This document shows, in pieces, positions 1 through 5,507 of a stretch of DNA of 5,507 nt. The notes under the pieces were generated by a model. That model did no database searches. It was not told the origin of the DNA and worked only from the letters and a program-made list of their open reading frames with translations. The first letter of the stretch is position 1, and each line of letters begins with the position of its first letter. The position numbers and the translations under genes were made by a program. Source of the DNA: Ignavibacteriales bacterium (GTDB lineage Bacteria; Bacteroidota; Ignavibacteria; Ignavibacteriales; Melioribacteraceae); NCBI GenBank assembly GCA_027080245.1, contig JALWSN010000322.1, positions 1 through 5,507 of the forward strand, read 5' to 3'.

Positions 1-498
1 TAAATAGCTTGAAATCCCTTTGCCCCAAGTGTCCCGGTAGGCAATTTCTTCAATTACGCTCTGTTTCTTTTCAGCGGTTTCGCCTTGTATTTCAATTGTA
101 AAACCGAAATCAGCCCCAACGGCAAAAGGCGGGTCAATGTAAATAAGTTTTATTCCGCCTTCTTTCTCAATTTCCTCGCGTAGCGGTCCGTTAGCCAAAG
201 AGGAAAGGATAAGTTTGTTATCGCCCCAAATTAGTTTGTTTGTCCAGCCGGCTAATTGTCGTCCGCGGAAATCAAACAGATCAGGTTCTTCTTCGGCGGT
301 TTCTTTTCGCGGTTCATCAATTTGCTCAATGCTGTGGAAAGGAAGCGCAATATTTGTAACCTCTTCTTTGCGTCCGTTCCAAAAAAGGAAAACGTCTTCT
401 TCGTCTGAAAAAAGTTTGTAAATATCTTCTTTGGGTAAATTTTTGCCGTTTTTAATGAGCTCAATAATTCTGTTTTTGTCGGCTTCCGATAAGTTCAT
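1..498 (-). CDS. mod: Type III-like site-specific DNA methyltransferase (Mod), N-terminal part
   Basis: This is the modification subunit of a restriction-modification system: it transfers a methyl group from SAM to an adenine (or cytosine N4) in the recognition site, protecting host DNA from the Res protein encoded upstream. Only 166 codons are present; the frame is open to the window edge. Residues 89-94 (LIWGDN) and 118-125 (LIYIDPPF) form the catalytic DPPF motif IV region of N6/N4 methyltransferases, and residues 153-166 (AYRDTWGKGISSYL) match what I recall of long adenine-specific methylases of this family. In beta-class enzymes motif IV precedes the SAM-binding FxGxG motif, so that motif and most of the target-recognition domain should lie beyond the left edge. 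The start is the ATG at 498, preceded by an AAGGA ribosome site with 6-base spacing, and it overlaps the rhuM stop as ATGA, so translation is probably coupled. No simple-sequence repeat suggesting phase variation is seen in this part. Exact target base and site cannot be read. Confidence 0.9.
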   Translation of the reverse strand, partial: MNLSEADKNRIIELIKNGKNLPKEDIYKLFSDEEDVFLFWNGRKEEVTNIALPFHSIEQIDEPRKETAEEEPDLFDFRGRQLAGWTNKLIWGDNKLILSSLANGPLREEIEKEGGIKLIYIDPPFAVGADFGFTIEIQGETAEKKQSVIEEIAYRDTWGKGISSYL

Positions 499-1520
499 TT
501 TCTATCCTTATTCTTAATTTCAAGTTTTCTTATTGCTTGTTCAAAATCTTTATCCGCTTTGCTCAATTTTTTTCGCTCGTCTTTAATAAATTTATCGTAT
601 TCAAGCTCTGCGTTCTGTTTTGCAAGCTCGTGCGAAATTGAACCGGCGTCTTTCAAGATATCGCGGTCGTTAAGATTTAAGAAAGCGTCCAATTTTTTTA
701 TCCAATCTTTCATATACATCGGTATTCGACGCATCGCTTGTCCTTCCGCAAAAATAAGATATTGTTCAACAAGATTATTTAACGCTCGTAATTCTTCTTC
801 GGTTAAATAGTTCTTAGCTATTACAACGTCGGATTTACGAATTTTCTCGCCGCGCCAGTTTGTAAGTCCCATATTCGGTTTAGAACTATCGGCGCGTTCG
901 TTGATAATTTCCGCGGCGGTTTTGCCCGTGATTGCCCAATGTAATTTATTTTGGACGGTCTGAAAAAACTTTATGCTCAATTCGTTTGTTGGATCATAAT
1001 CGACGCTTGTAGCGTAAATATCGGTAATTTTTCGGTAAAAGCGTTTTTCGGAAGCGCGTATATCCTGAATACGCTGCAAAAGTTCTTCAAAATAATCAAA
1101 AGGCAAATCGGGATTTTTAAGGCGCTCGTCATCCAAAACAAAACCTTTTACAATATATTCCCTTATCCGCCGCGTAGCCCATTGTCTGAATTTTGTGGCG
1201 ATGTGAGATTTAACGCGATAGCCTACGGAAATAATTGCGTCGAGATTATAAAATTTTGTTTTGTATTTTTTGCCGTCCGCGGCAGTTGTCAAGAATTCCT
1301 TGACAACTGATTCTTCGTCCAGTTCTCTTTCCTTAAAAATATTGGAAAGGTGTAAACTGATATTCTGTTTGGTTGTTTGAAAAAGTTCCGCCATTGTTTT
1401 TTGTGAAAGCCAAACGGTTTCGTCTTGAAAACGCACGTAAATTTTAGTCTCACCGTTTTCGGTTTGGTAAATCAAAAACTGCGAATTGTTTGCCGGTAAA
1501 TTATTTTTTTGTTCATTCAT
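495..1520 (-). CDS. rhuM: RhuM-family protein (virulence RhuM / COG3943 type)
   Basis: The protein is 341 residues long, the usual size for the RhuM family, named after a gene in Salmonella pathogenicity island 3; its biochemical role is not established. Residues 15-35 form a short beta-rich lead (FLIYQTENGETKIYVRFQDE). Residues 36-70 (VWLSQKTMAELFQTTKQNIS...) look like a helix-turn-helix or winged-helix DNA-binding segment, followed by the family signature YNLDAIISVGYRVKS (91-105) and FRQWAT at 111-116. Residues 173-288 hold the conserved C-terminal block, including DYDP, FFQTVQNKLHWAITGKTAAEI and the FAEGQAMRR region. Residues 296-341 are highly charged and helical, perhaps a coiled coil. 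No Fic/Doc HPFxxGNGR motif is present, so AMPylation is not suggested. The ATG at 1520 has no Shine-Dalgarno and sits in an A/T-rich leader. Its TGA overlaps the mod ATG by 4 bases. As far as I know, RhuM genes recur inside restriction-modification loci, so an accessory or regulatory role is likely but inferred. Confidence 0.9.
   Translation of the reverse strand: MNEQKNNLPANNSQFLIYQTENGETKIYVRFQDETVWLSQKTMAELFQTTKQNISLHLSNIFKERELDEESVVKEFLTTAADGKKYKTKFYNLDAIISVGYRVKSHIATKFRQWATRRIREYIVKGFVLDDERLKNPDLPFDYFEELLQRIQDIRASEKRFYRKITDIYATSVDYDPTNELSIKFFQTVQNKLHWAITGKTAAEIINERADSSKPNMGLTNWRGEKIRKSDVVIAKNYLTEEELRALNNLVEQYLIFAEGQAMRRIPMYMKDWIKKLDAFLNLNDRDILKDAGSISHELAKQNAELEYDKFIKDERKKLSKADKDFEQAIRKLEIKNKDRK
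505..509 (-). promoter_or_regulatory. Ribosome binding site of mod
   Basis: AAGGA lies 6 bases before the mod ATG and is embedded in the last codons of rhuM (the lysine-aspartate region before its stop). It fixes the mod start and shows that ribosomes finishing rhuM end directly at the mod start. Confidence 0.6.
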
Positions 1521-1589
1521 AGTTTAATTTTATTATTATTCATTGGTTCTGTAAAATTTATTAGCATTAGCAAATAATGAAACTAACTT

Positions 1590-1616
1590 AATTTGCCAGA
1601 CAGCGTTTGGCGAATT
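1590..1616. repeat. Imperfect inverted repeat upstream of rhuM
   Basis: Arms AATTTGCCA (1590-1598) and TGGCGAATT (1608-1616) match at 8 of 9 positions, the ninth being a T/G pair on the plus strand; the loop is 9 bases. It lies in the 118-base gap between the small gene and rhuM, about 70 bases before the rhuM start. It is not followed by a T-run in either direction, so it is not a standard rho-independent terminator. It could be an operator, an RNA stem in the transcript, or chance; the rest of the gap is AT-rich with no gene. Confidence 0.45.
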
Positions 1617-1638
1617 GTAGAACTCAAAAAAATATAAA

Positions 1639-1815
1639 CTAAGGAATATGTTCTTCTTTTTTATTCGGTTTTATTTTCATTATTCGTCCGTCCTTATAAA
1701 CGACTATCACGCTATTGTTTTTTCTCTTTGTCTCAAGAAGTTTCTGATATGTTTTATTTAAACCTATCAAAACTTTTTTTCTTATATCAGCTATGATCTG
1801 TTCTTTAACTTCCAT
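1639..1815 (-). CDS. Small basic protein of unknown function (58 aa) between res and rhuM
   Basis: I do not recognise a named family. The 58-residue product begins MEVKEQIIADIRKK and has two parts: an amphipathic, charged helical segment (about residues 1-32) and a short beta-like tail, NSVIVVYKDGRIMKIKP (34-50), ending in a charged KKEEHIP. It is lysine-rich and has no signal peptide, membrane segment or cysteine. From memory, small bacterial proteins with a similar 'NS..VV..DG.I..I.P' tail exist, but I cannot name them. The ATG at 1815 is preferred over an upstream TTG at 1854, which would give 13 extra residues and a 50-base overlap with res. With the ATG, the gene overlaps the end of res by 11 bases and has no Shine-Dalgarno of its own, which suggests translation by coupling or reinitiation after res. 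The reading frame is short, so it could be spurious, but the overlap and protein-like composition argue for a real gene. Confidence 0.6.
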   Translation of the reverse strand: MEVKEQIIADIRKKVLIGLNKTYQKLLETKRKNNSVIVVYKDGRIMKIKPNKKEEHIP

Positions 1816-4492
1816 AATATTTTTTATTATTATCTGCCTTAAATATTTTAACAACGTCGGCGAATGATTTTAAGCTTTCTTTAATCTCGTCCCATTTTTC
1901 CTGTTTAACGTAAACAGGCGTGTACGAAAATTTGTTTTGCGCATTATTTACGTCGTCGCACCATTGGACAAGTCGTTTAATTTTGCGAACGTCGTCTAAA
2001 TCTTCTCGTCCCTTTGTTTCCACAACGTAAATTTTACCTTCTCCGGTTTTTACGAAAAAGTCCGGATAATATTCCCTGATATTTCCGTCTTCGGCTTGGT
2101 ATTCAATCTTAAAATTAATTCCGCCTTCGCCAATTGTGTTTTTAGCAAAAGCTACCACGTCGCCAAATCGGTTTTCAAGAAAAGCAGCGAACTCGAGTTC
2201 AAAATCGTTATCGCCAATAATTTTGTTAAATATTGATTTTTTAGGGATGAGAAATTTTTGCTCCGGCGCAATTTTAGGTTTTGTATTTCGTAGCGAGATG
2301 AAGTTTTTAATTTCCGCCGAACCTCTGTCCGTAATAGTTAATTCGTCAATTGCTTTCTTAAAGGTTGATTTCAAGATTTCCCTTGTTTCGGGTTCGGACA
2401 AATTACGTAAAGTTTGCGGATTGCTAAGCTCAACTTCTTTGCCGAACAATTTATATTTCACAAAACTTTCAACTTTCGGGTAAAGAACATTAAATCCGCC
2501 AATTAACCTGCTTTCTTTCAAAATAGAGGACGTAAAGAAAGCAATTACATTCCTGTAATCCGGCGTAATCCCTTTAAATAATGTTTTGTGTGAGAATTTA
2601 CCGTCAATGTCAGTAAAAATTATTTCTTTTAATTCGTCGTCATTGTAAGCGTTAAAAGTGGCTATTTTGTGTTTTAATTTTGAAACGTCTATTAACTCAA
2701 GATTTTTGTATTCTCGGAATATTCTTGGCGTAAGAACCGGTAATGGAATATCAAGTTTTTCCAAATCTTTTTCTTTATTATCATTATCAACTTCAATAAT
2801 AACCGGAGCTTTTGTTTTTGTGCCATGCCCCATTGGACTATATTCAAATTCAACTCCCTCGGTTTTTAAGCTTTCAACAAATTCCAAAAACGCTTTCGTT
2901 CCAATTACTACTAATTTTTCTTTTTCGCTCTTAATCCCAAACATTTTACGCAAGCCTCTGCCGATTGCTTGCTCGGGAAGAATTTGTGATTTTGCTTTAA
3001 ATGGACGCAAACCTACTATTGTTGTTACGTTTTTAACATTCCACCCTTCGCGCAACATTAAAACCGAAACAACTGCCTTGTAGGGAGATTGGTCGCTGTC
3101 AATGTCGTCAGCCGCCTTTCGTAATTTTTCAAGTTCATCTTTCGCTTTTTTACTTTTAGTATTTTCAATAATTTCCCCTGAATTATTCGTATGAATTGTA
3201 AGCACGGCGTCTTTTAATTTAGGGAAATTTGTTTCTAAGAATTCCGCCGTTCTGTCAGCTTCTTTTGTGTTGGTTGTCATTACAAAAAGAATAGGAGTTT
3301 TTTGACTTTTTAGCGCTTCGTATTGTTTTTCCCATTCCAAATAGCCGAGATTAATATGGTCTCTGTACCTTTCAATAAAATCGGACGAATCTTTTTCTTC
3401 AATTATATTTCTTGAAACTTCATCCGGCAGAACCGGCGTTTTTACTACCTTTTGATCAATAGCTTCTACAAGAGGATAGTCGCAAATAGTTTGAACGAAA
3501 ATTGAGCCGTTATTATGTTTAGGCGTAGCGGTAAAATCCGCTTGTAAAGAAATTCCGTTCCCGTTTTTAAGTTTTAATTTGTTACTAATATCTTCAATAT
3601 TTTTGAACCAAGCCAAAGATTTATCGTGAATATGATGCGCTTCGTCGTTAAGAACAACCAAATCTTTAATTTTGTCGCTCCTTAATATTTTACCTAAGTC
3701 AAGTCCTTTATTAACATCCGCATCAGCTTTTGGTTTAATACCCAAGAACATTTCTTCAAAAGTTGTTTCCGGCGTTTCATTTAAAAATATTCGATGTACG
3801 TTTGTTAGAAAAATATTTCCCGTTTCGCTAATCTGTTCTAAGGTGTCTTGAATATGTAAAGTAATTTGAAAATCATTCTTCCAGTCTTTGTCGGCAAACC
3901 CATTTTCAGGAATAAAAGGTTCTTTAAAAAACATTTTAAGTCCTACGAAATCATTTTTTAAACGATTTAGAACAATAATATTAGGCGCAATTACAAGAAA
4001 GTTTTTCGAAAGCGGACTTTCATTTTCGTAAAGTTTGTGGAAGTAACTCCAGACTAAAGTTAAAGCCATTACTTTTGTTTTTCCGGAGCCGGTAGCCATT
4101 TTAATCACGTATCTTGTCCAGTTCTCGTCAAACATTCCCGAGCTTACTTGCCCTGAAGAATCAAAACGCATTAACTCGTATTTATCGCGAGCATTAGCAA
4201 CTTCGTACAAAAAAATAATTGACTCAATCGCTTCTCGCTGAGCAAAATAAAATGTAAATTTTTTCTCCCCTTTAAAATGTTCCCGATTAAACCAAAAGTT
4301 TAATAAAGCTTTTGATGTTGGAGAAGCGCCAAGGTAATTATTATCACGCCAATCTTTTACTGCTACTCTAATCTTATGAACAAGAGGCGGTAGAAGTTTC
4401 TGATATTCGTTGTTAAATAAGTCCGCTTGATCTTGAGAAGGCGCCCATCTTTCGCTTGGGTCCAATACTGTAAAAGGGTCTTGTGTTTTCAT
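1805..4492 (-). CDS. res: Type III-like restriction enzyme Res subunit (DEAH-box helicase/nuclease)
   Basis: This is the ATP-dependent restriction subunit, 895 residues, close to the usual size of type III Res proteins. It works with Mod: ATP hydrolysis by the superfamily 2 motor lets the complex detect unmethylated sites and cut DNA. Numbering from the chosen start: an upstream glutamine segment FAQREAIES near 83-91; Walker A TGSGKT at 134-139; DEAHH (Walker B) at 283-287; TAT motif III at 321-323; motif V LREGWN at 480-485; motif VI QAIGRGLR at 508-515. A PD-(D/E)xK nuclease is at the C-terminus: YPDFFV with D811, then VVETKG with E825 and K827. All these residues are intact, so the enzyme should be active. 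The start is the ATG at 4492, because AAGGA stands 5 bases before it; a 15-base longer frame from 4507 lacks such a site. It is the first gene of the minus-strand cluster, whereas classical type III loci have mod before res. Confidence 0.93.
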   Translation of the reverse strand: MKTQDPFTVLDPSERWAPSQDQADLFNNEYQKLLPPLVHKIRVAVKDWRDNNYLGASPTSKALLNFWFNREHFKGEKKFTFYFAQREAIESIIFLYEVANARDKYELMRFDSSGQVSSGMFDENWTRYVIKMATGSGKTKVMALTLVWSYFHKLYENESPLSKNFLVIAPNIIVLNRLKNDFVGLKMFFKEPFIPENGFADKDWKNDFQITLHIQDTLEQISETGNIFLTNVHRIFLNETPETTFEEMFLGIKPKADADVNKGLDLGKILRSDKIKDLVVLNDEAHHIHDKSLAWFKNIEDISNKLKLKNGNGISLQADFTATPKHNNGSIFVQTICDYPLVEAIDQKVVKTPVLPDEVSRNIIEEKDSSDFIERYRDHINLGYLEWEKQYEALKSQKTPILFVMTTNTKEADRTAEFLETNFPKLKDAVLTIHTNNSGEIIENTKSKKAKDELEKLRKAADDIDSDQSPYKAVVSVLMLREGWNVKNVTTIVGLRPFKAKSQILPEQAIGRGLRKMFGIKSEKEKLVVIGTKAFLEFVESLKTEGVEFEYSPMGHGTKTKAPVIIEVDNDNKEKDLEKLDIPLPVLTPRIFREYKNLELIDVSKLKHKIATFNAYNDDELKEIIFTDIDGKFSHKTLFKGITPDYRNVIAFFTSSILKESRLIGGFNVLYPKVESFVKYKLFGKEVELSNPQTLRNLSEPETREILKSTFKKAIDELTITDRGSAEIKNFISLRNTKPKIAPEQKFLIPKKSIFNKIIGDNDFELEFAAFLENRFGDVVAFAKNTIGEGGINFKIEYQAEDGNIREYYPDFFVKTGEGKIYVVETKGREDLDDVRKIKRLVQWCDDVNNAQNKFSYTPVYVKQEKWDEIKESLKSFADVVKIFKADNNKKYYGS

Positions 4493-4497
4493 TTTGT

Positions 4498-4502
4498 TCC
4501 TT
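4498..4502 (-). promoter_or_regulatory. Ribosome binding site of res
   Basis: AAGGA with a 5-base gap to the ATG at 4492. It decides for the internal methionine as the real start over the upstream in-frame ATG at 4507. Confidence 0.6.
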
Positions 4503-4518
4503 AGCAAAATGTGGTTTA

Positions 4519-4547
4519 ATTTTAAGTTAATATTTTTCTCGTACCAA
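4519..4547 (-). promoter_or_regulatory. Candidate sigma70-type promoter for the res cluster
   Basis: On the minus strand, TTGGTA (4547-4542; 4 of 6 to consensus) is followed after exactly 17 bases by TAAAAT (4524-4519; 5 of 6). Transcription would start near 4512, leaving a leader of about 20 bases that contains the res ribosome site. The surrounding 261-base region is very AT-rich, so chance matches are expected; position and spacing are the best support. Confidence 0.4.
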
Positions 4548-4666
4548 TTTTACCCGCTTTCATTTTCAATAGTTAATTAAACTTCTCTCGCACTTTAACA
4601 CATTTAAGAAATTAAAAACAAATTAAAAATAAACATTCTAAAAATCAATCTTGAAAAATTTCTTTC

Positions 4667-4695
4667 TTGAACGAATGATTAAATCTCCGTTAAAT
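4667..4695 (+). promoter_or_regulatory. Candidate promoter for the SAM methyltransferase gene
   Basis: TTGAAC (4667-4672) and TTAAAT (4690-4695) are 17 bases apart, each matching consensus at 4 of 6 positions, and would start transcription about 50 bases before the gene. An overlapping alternative, TTGAAA at 4651-4656 with AATGAT at 4674-4679, is equally possible. The other AT-rich sequence from about 4550 to 4650 shows no gene or clear repeat. Confidence 0.25.
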
Positions 4696-4741
4696 ATTTC
4701 AATCAAATTTTTCTTAATTTAAAAGCCAAATTTTGAAAAAT

Positions 4742-4746
4742 AAGGA
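4742..4746 (+). promoter_or_regulatory. Ribosome binding site of the SAM methyltransferase gene
   Basis: AAGGA 7 bases before the ATG at 4754. It favours that ATG over the TTG at 4733, which would add seven residues but put the ribosome site inside the coding region. Confidence 0.55.
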
Positions 4747-4753
4747 ATGCAAA

Positions 4754-5323
4754 ATGAACAATAAAATTTTTCCCCAAGATAAATGGAAGAGATTAATCTC
4801 CGACGAACGCGACAAAGTTCTGAATCGCAAAAAATTTTTTGAAGTTGCCCAGCCGGATAGCAAAGAAACTTGGGCGGACATTGGCTGCGGTCCGGGATTC
4901 TTTACCCTACCCTTGGCTGAAAGGGTGAAATTAGTTTATGCTGTGGACGTGAGCGAAAATATGCTTCACATCTGCAAAAGTCGCGCCGAGGCGGAAGCTC
5001 TTCAAAACATTAAATTCGTTAAAGCGGATTCTAACTCCTTCAACCTGCCGGACGAATATTTCGACAGGGCGCTGCTTGTTACTGTCTTTCACGAATTCGA
5101 CAATCCGCAAGCGGCTGTGGAACAGATTCGCAAAATCCTCAAAAGCGACGGAATGGCTTTTATTATTGATTGGAAAGTCATTGAAACCGAATTCGGTCCG
5201 CCGTTGAATCACCGCATTCCCGAAGAGGAAATAATTCGGCTTTTTGCTAACGGCGGATTCGAACTGGCGCAAAAATGGAGCCTTTACGAATTTTATTACT
5301 CGCTTGCGTTCAAAAAACTTTGA
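4754..5323 (+). CDS. Class I SAM-dependent methyltransferase (Methyltransf_11/UbiE-like)
   Basis: A 189-residue cytoplasmic enzyme with a Rossmann-type SAM-binding fold; the substrate is unknown. Motif I is DIGCGPGF at residues 42-49, the acidic residue that binds the SAM ribose is D65 in AVDVSENML, KADSNSFNLP (90-99) supplies the adenine-contact region, FDRALLVTVFHEF (103-115) is the motif IV strand and helix, and LKSDGMAFIIDWK (129-141) is the usual hairpin after it. A tail with GPP, HRIPEEEI and GGFE (148-170) is typical of the small standalone enzymes of this group. It lacks the DPPF/NPPY motif of DNA methyltransferases, so it is not part of the restriction system. It is transcribed away from res and converges on rtcB. 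The domain is full length with no break. Small-molecule or metalloid methylation is possible, but the sequence does not choose between them. Confidence 0.88.
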   Translation: MNNKIFPQDKWKRLISDERDKVLNRKKFFEVAQPDSKETWADIGCGPGFFTLPLAERVKLVYAVDVSENMLHICKSRAEAEALQNIKFVKADSNSFNLPDEYFDRALLVTVFHEFDNPQAAVEQIRKILKSDGMAFIIDWKVIETEFGPPLNHRIPEEEIIRLFANGGFELAQKWSLYEFYYSLAFKKL

Positions 5324-5356
5324 TTCTTGAACTCAAATAATTAGCGGGCAAACCCC

Positions 5357-5507
5357 TTACCCTTTAATTACGCCAAGCGGTTTAAGGCGAACAACGTTTT
5401 TAGTAATGCCGGCATTTTCCAGCGCGCCCACTACGTCCTCAACGTCCTTGTAAGCGTAAGGCATTTCCTCGGCTATTGTCCTGAACCCTTTTGCCTGAAT
5501 TTCTATT
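5357..5507 (-). CDS. rtcB: RtcB RNA ligase, C-terminal end
   Basis: The last 49 codons plus the stop of an RNA-splicing ligase RtcB, which joins 2',3'-cyclic phosphate (or 3'-phosphate) and 5'-hydroxyl RNA ends using GTP and Mn2+ in tRNA splicing or RNA repair. Recognised from the conserved tail: GFRTIAEEMPYAYKDVEDVV, then a helix ending in GITKNVVRLKPLGVIKG, which is the family's usual C-terminus. The catalytic guanylylated histidine and metal ligands lie beyond the right edge. The frame is open to the window end. It converges on the SAM methyltransferase gene with 33 bases between the stop codons; no clear terminator hairpin with a T-run is seen there. Confidence 0.9.
   Translation of the reverse strand, partial: IEIQAKGFRTIAEEMPYAYKDVEDVVGALENAGITKNVVRLKPLGVIKG

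Noticed and set aside
215..464. Open frames at 215-421 (plus) and 252-464 (minus)
   Set aside because: Both lie inside the mod reading frame, which has clear methyltransferase motifs and is open to the window edge.
1504..1510. Seven-base A tract near the rhuM start as a phase-variation switch
   Set aside because: Seven bases is short for a slippage switch and A-tracts are common in this AT-rich sequence; the frame is intact.
1625..1660. Possible terminator after the 58-codon gene (weak AAGAA/TTCCTT stem followed by a T7 run on the minus strand)
   Set aside because: The stem is about five A/T-rich pairs with a bulge and the T-run is displaced from it, so it would not be stable.
559..3083. 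Plus-strand open frames at 559-810, 951-1310, 2136-2483 and 2658-3083
   Set aside because: They are antisense to the strong rhuM and res frames, lack recognisable domains and ribosome sites, and have the phenylalanine/serine-rich composition expected of a reverse-strand shadow.
4931..5272. Minus-strand 113-residue frame
   Set aside because: It is antisense to the methyltransferase gene, whose SAM-binding motifs are unmistakable.
4754..5323. The SAM methyltransferase as an additional modification enzyme of the restriction system
   Set aside because: It lacks a DPPF/NPPY-type DNA methyltransferase motif and a target-recognition region, and is divergently transcribed.
5308..5332. Inverted GTTCAA / TTGAAC around the methyltransferase stop as a terminator
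   Set aside because: Six-base AT-rich arms with a 13-base loop and no T-run on either side; too weak to call.

Overview
The window comes from a moderately AT-rich bacterium. Three genes (res, mod and the orphan methyltransferase) have a recognisable AAGGA Shine-Dalgarno sequence 5-7 bases before the ATG, and sigma70-like promoter candidates can be found. Nothing in the sequence fixes the phylum. There is no tRNA, rRNA, CRISPR array or transposase.

Most of the window (1-4492, minus strand) is a type III-like restriction-modification locus. In transcription order it holds: res, an 895-residue DEAH-type helicase/nuclease with all its motifs intact; a 58-codon unknown gene whose start overlaps the end of res by 11 bases; a 118-base gap with an imperfect inverted repeat; rhuM, a 341-residue RhuM-family protein; and mod, a beta-class N6/N4 DNA methyltransferase that starts in a 4-base ATGA overlap with the rhuM stop and runs off the left edge. 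Only the first 166 codons of mod are present, including its DPPF catalytic motif.

The right part is unrelated to restriction. A 261-base AT-rich divergent region (4493-4753) separates res from a plus-strand, 189-residue class I SAM-dependent methyltransferase with a small-molecule-type fold. This converges, with a 33-base gap, on the last 49 codons of rtcB, the RNA ligase gene, on the minus strand. The defence locus therefore has an edge near 4500 against what look like ordinary chromosomal genes.

Functionally, Mod should methylate a recognition site and Res should use ATP hydrolysis to trigger cleavage of unmodified DNA. The unusual part is the order (res first, mod last) and the two extra genes between them. 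RhuM is apparently coupled in translation to Mod, which makes it and the small protein candidates for accessory or regulatory parts of the system. No clearly new system is proven by the sequence; the res / small gene / rhuM / mod arrangement is the best candidate for a second look.
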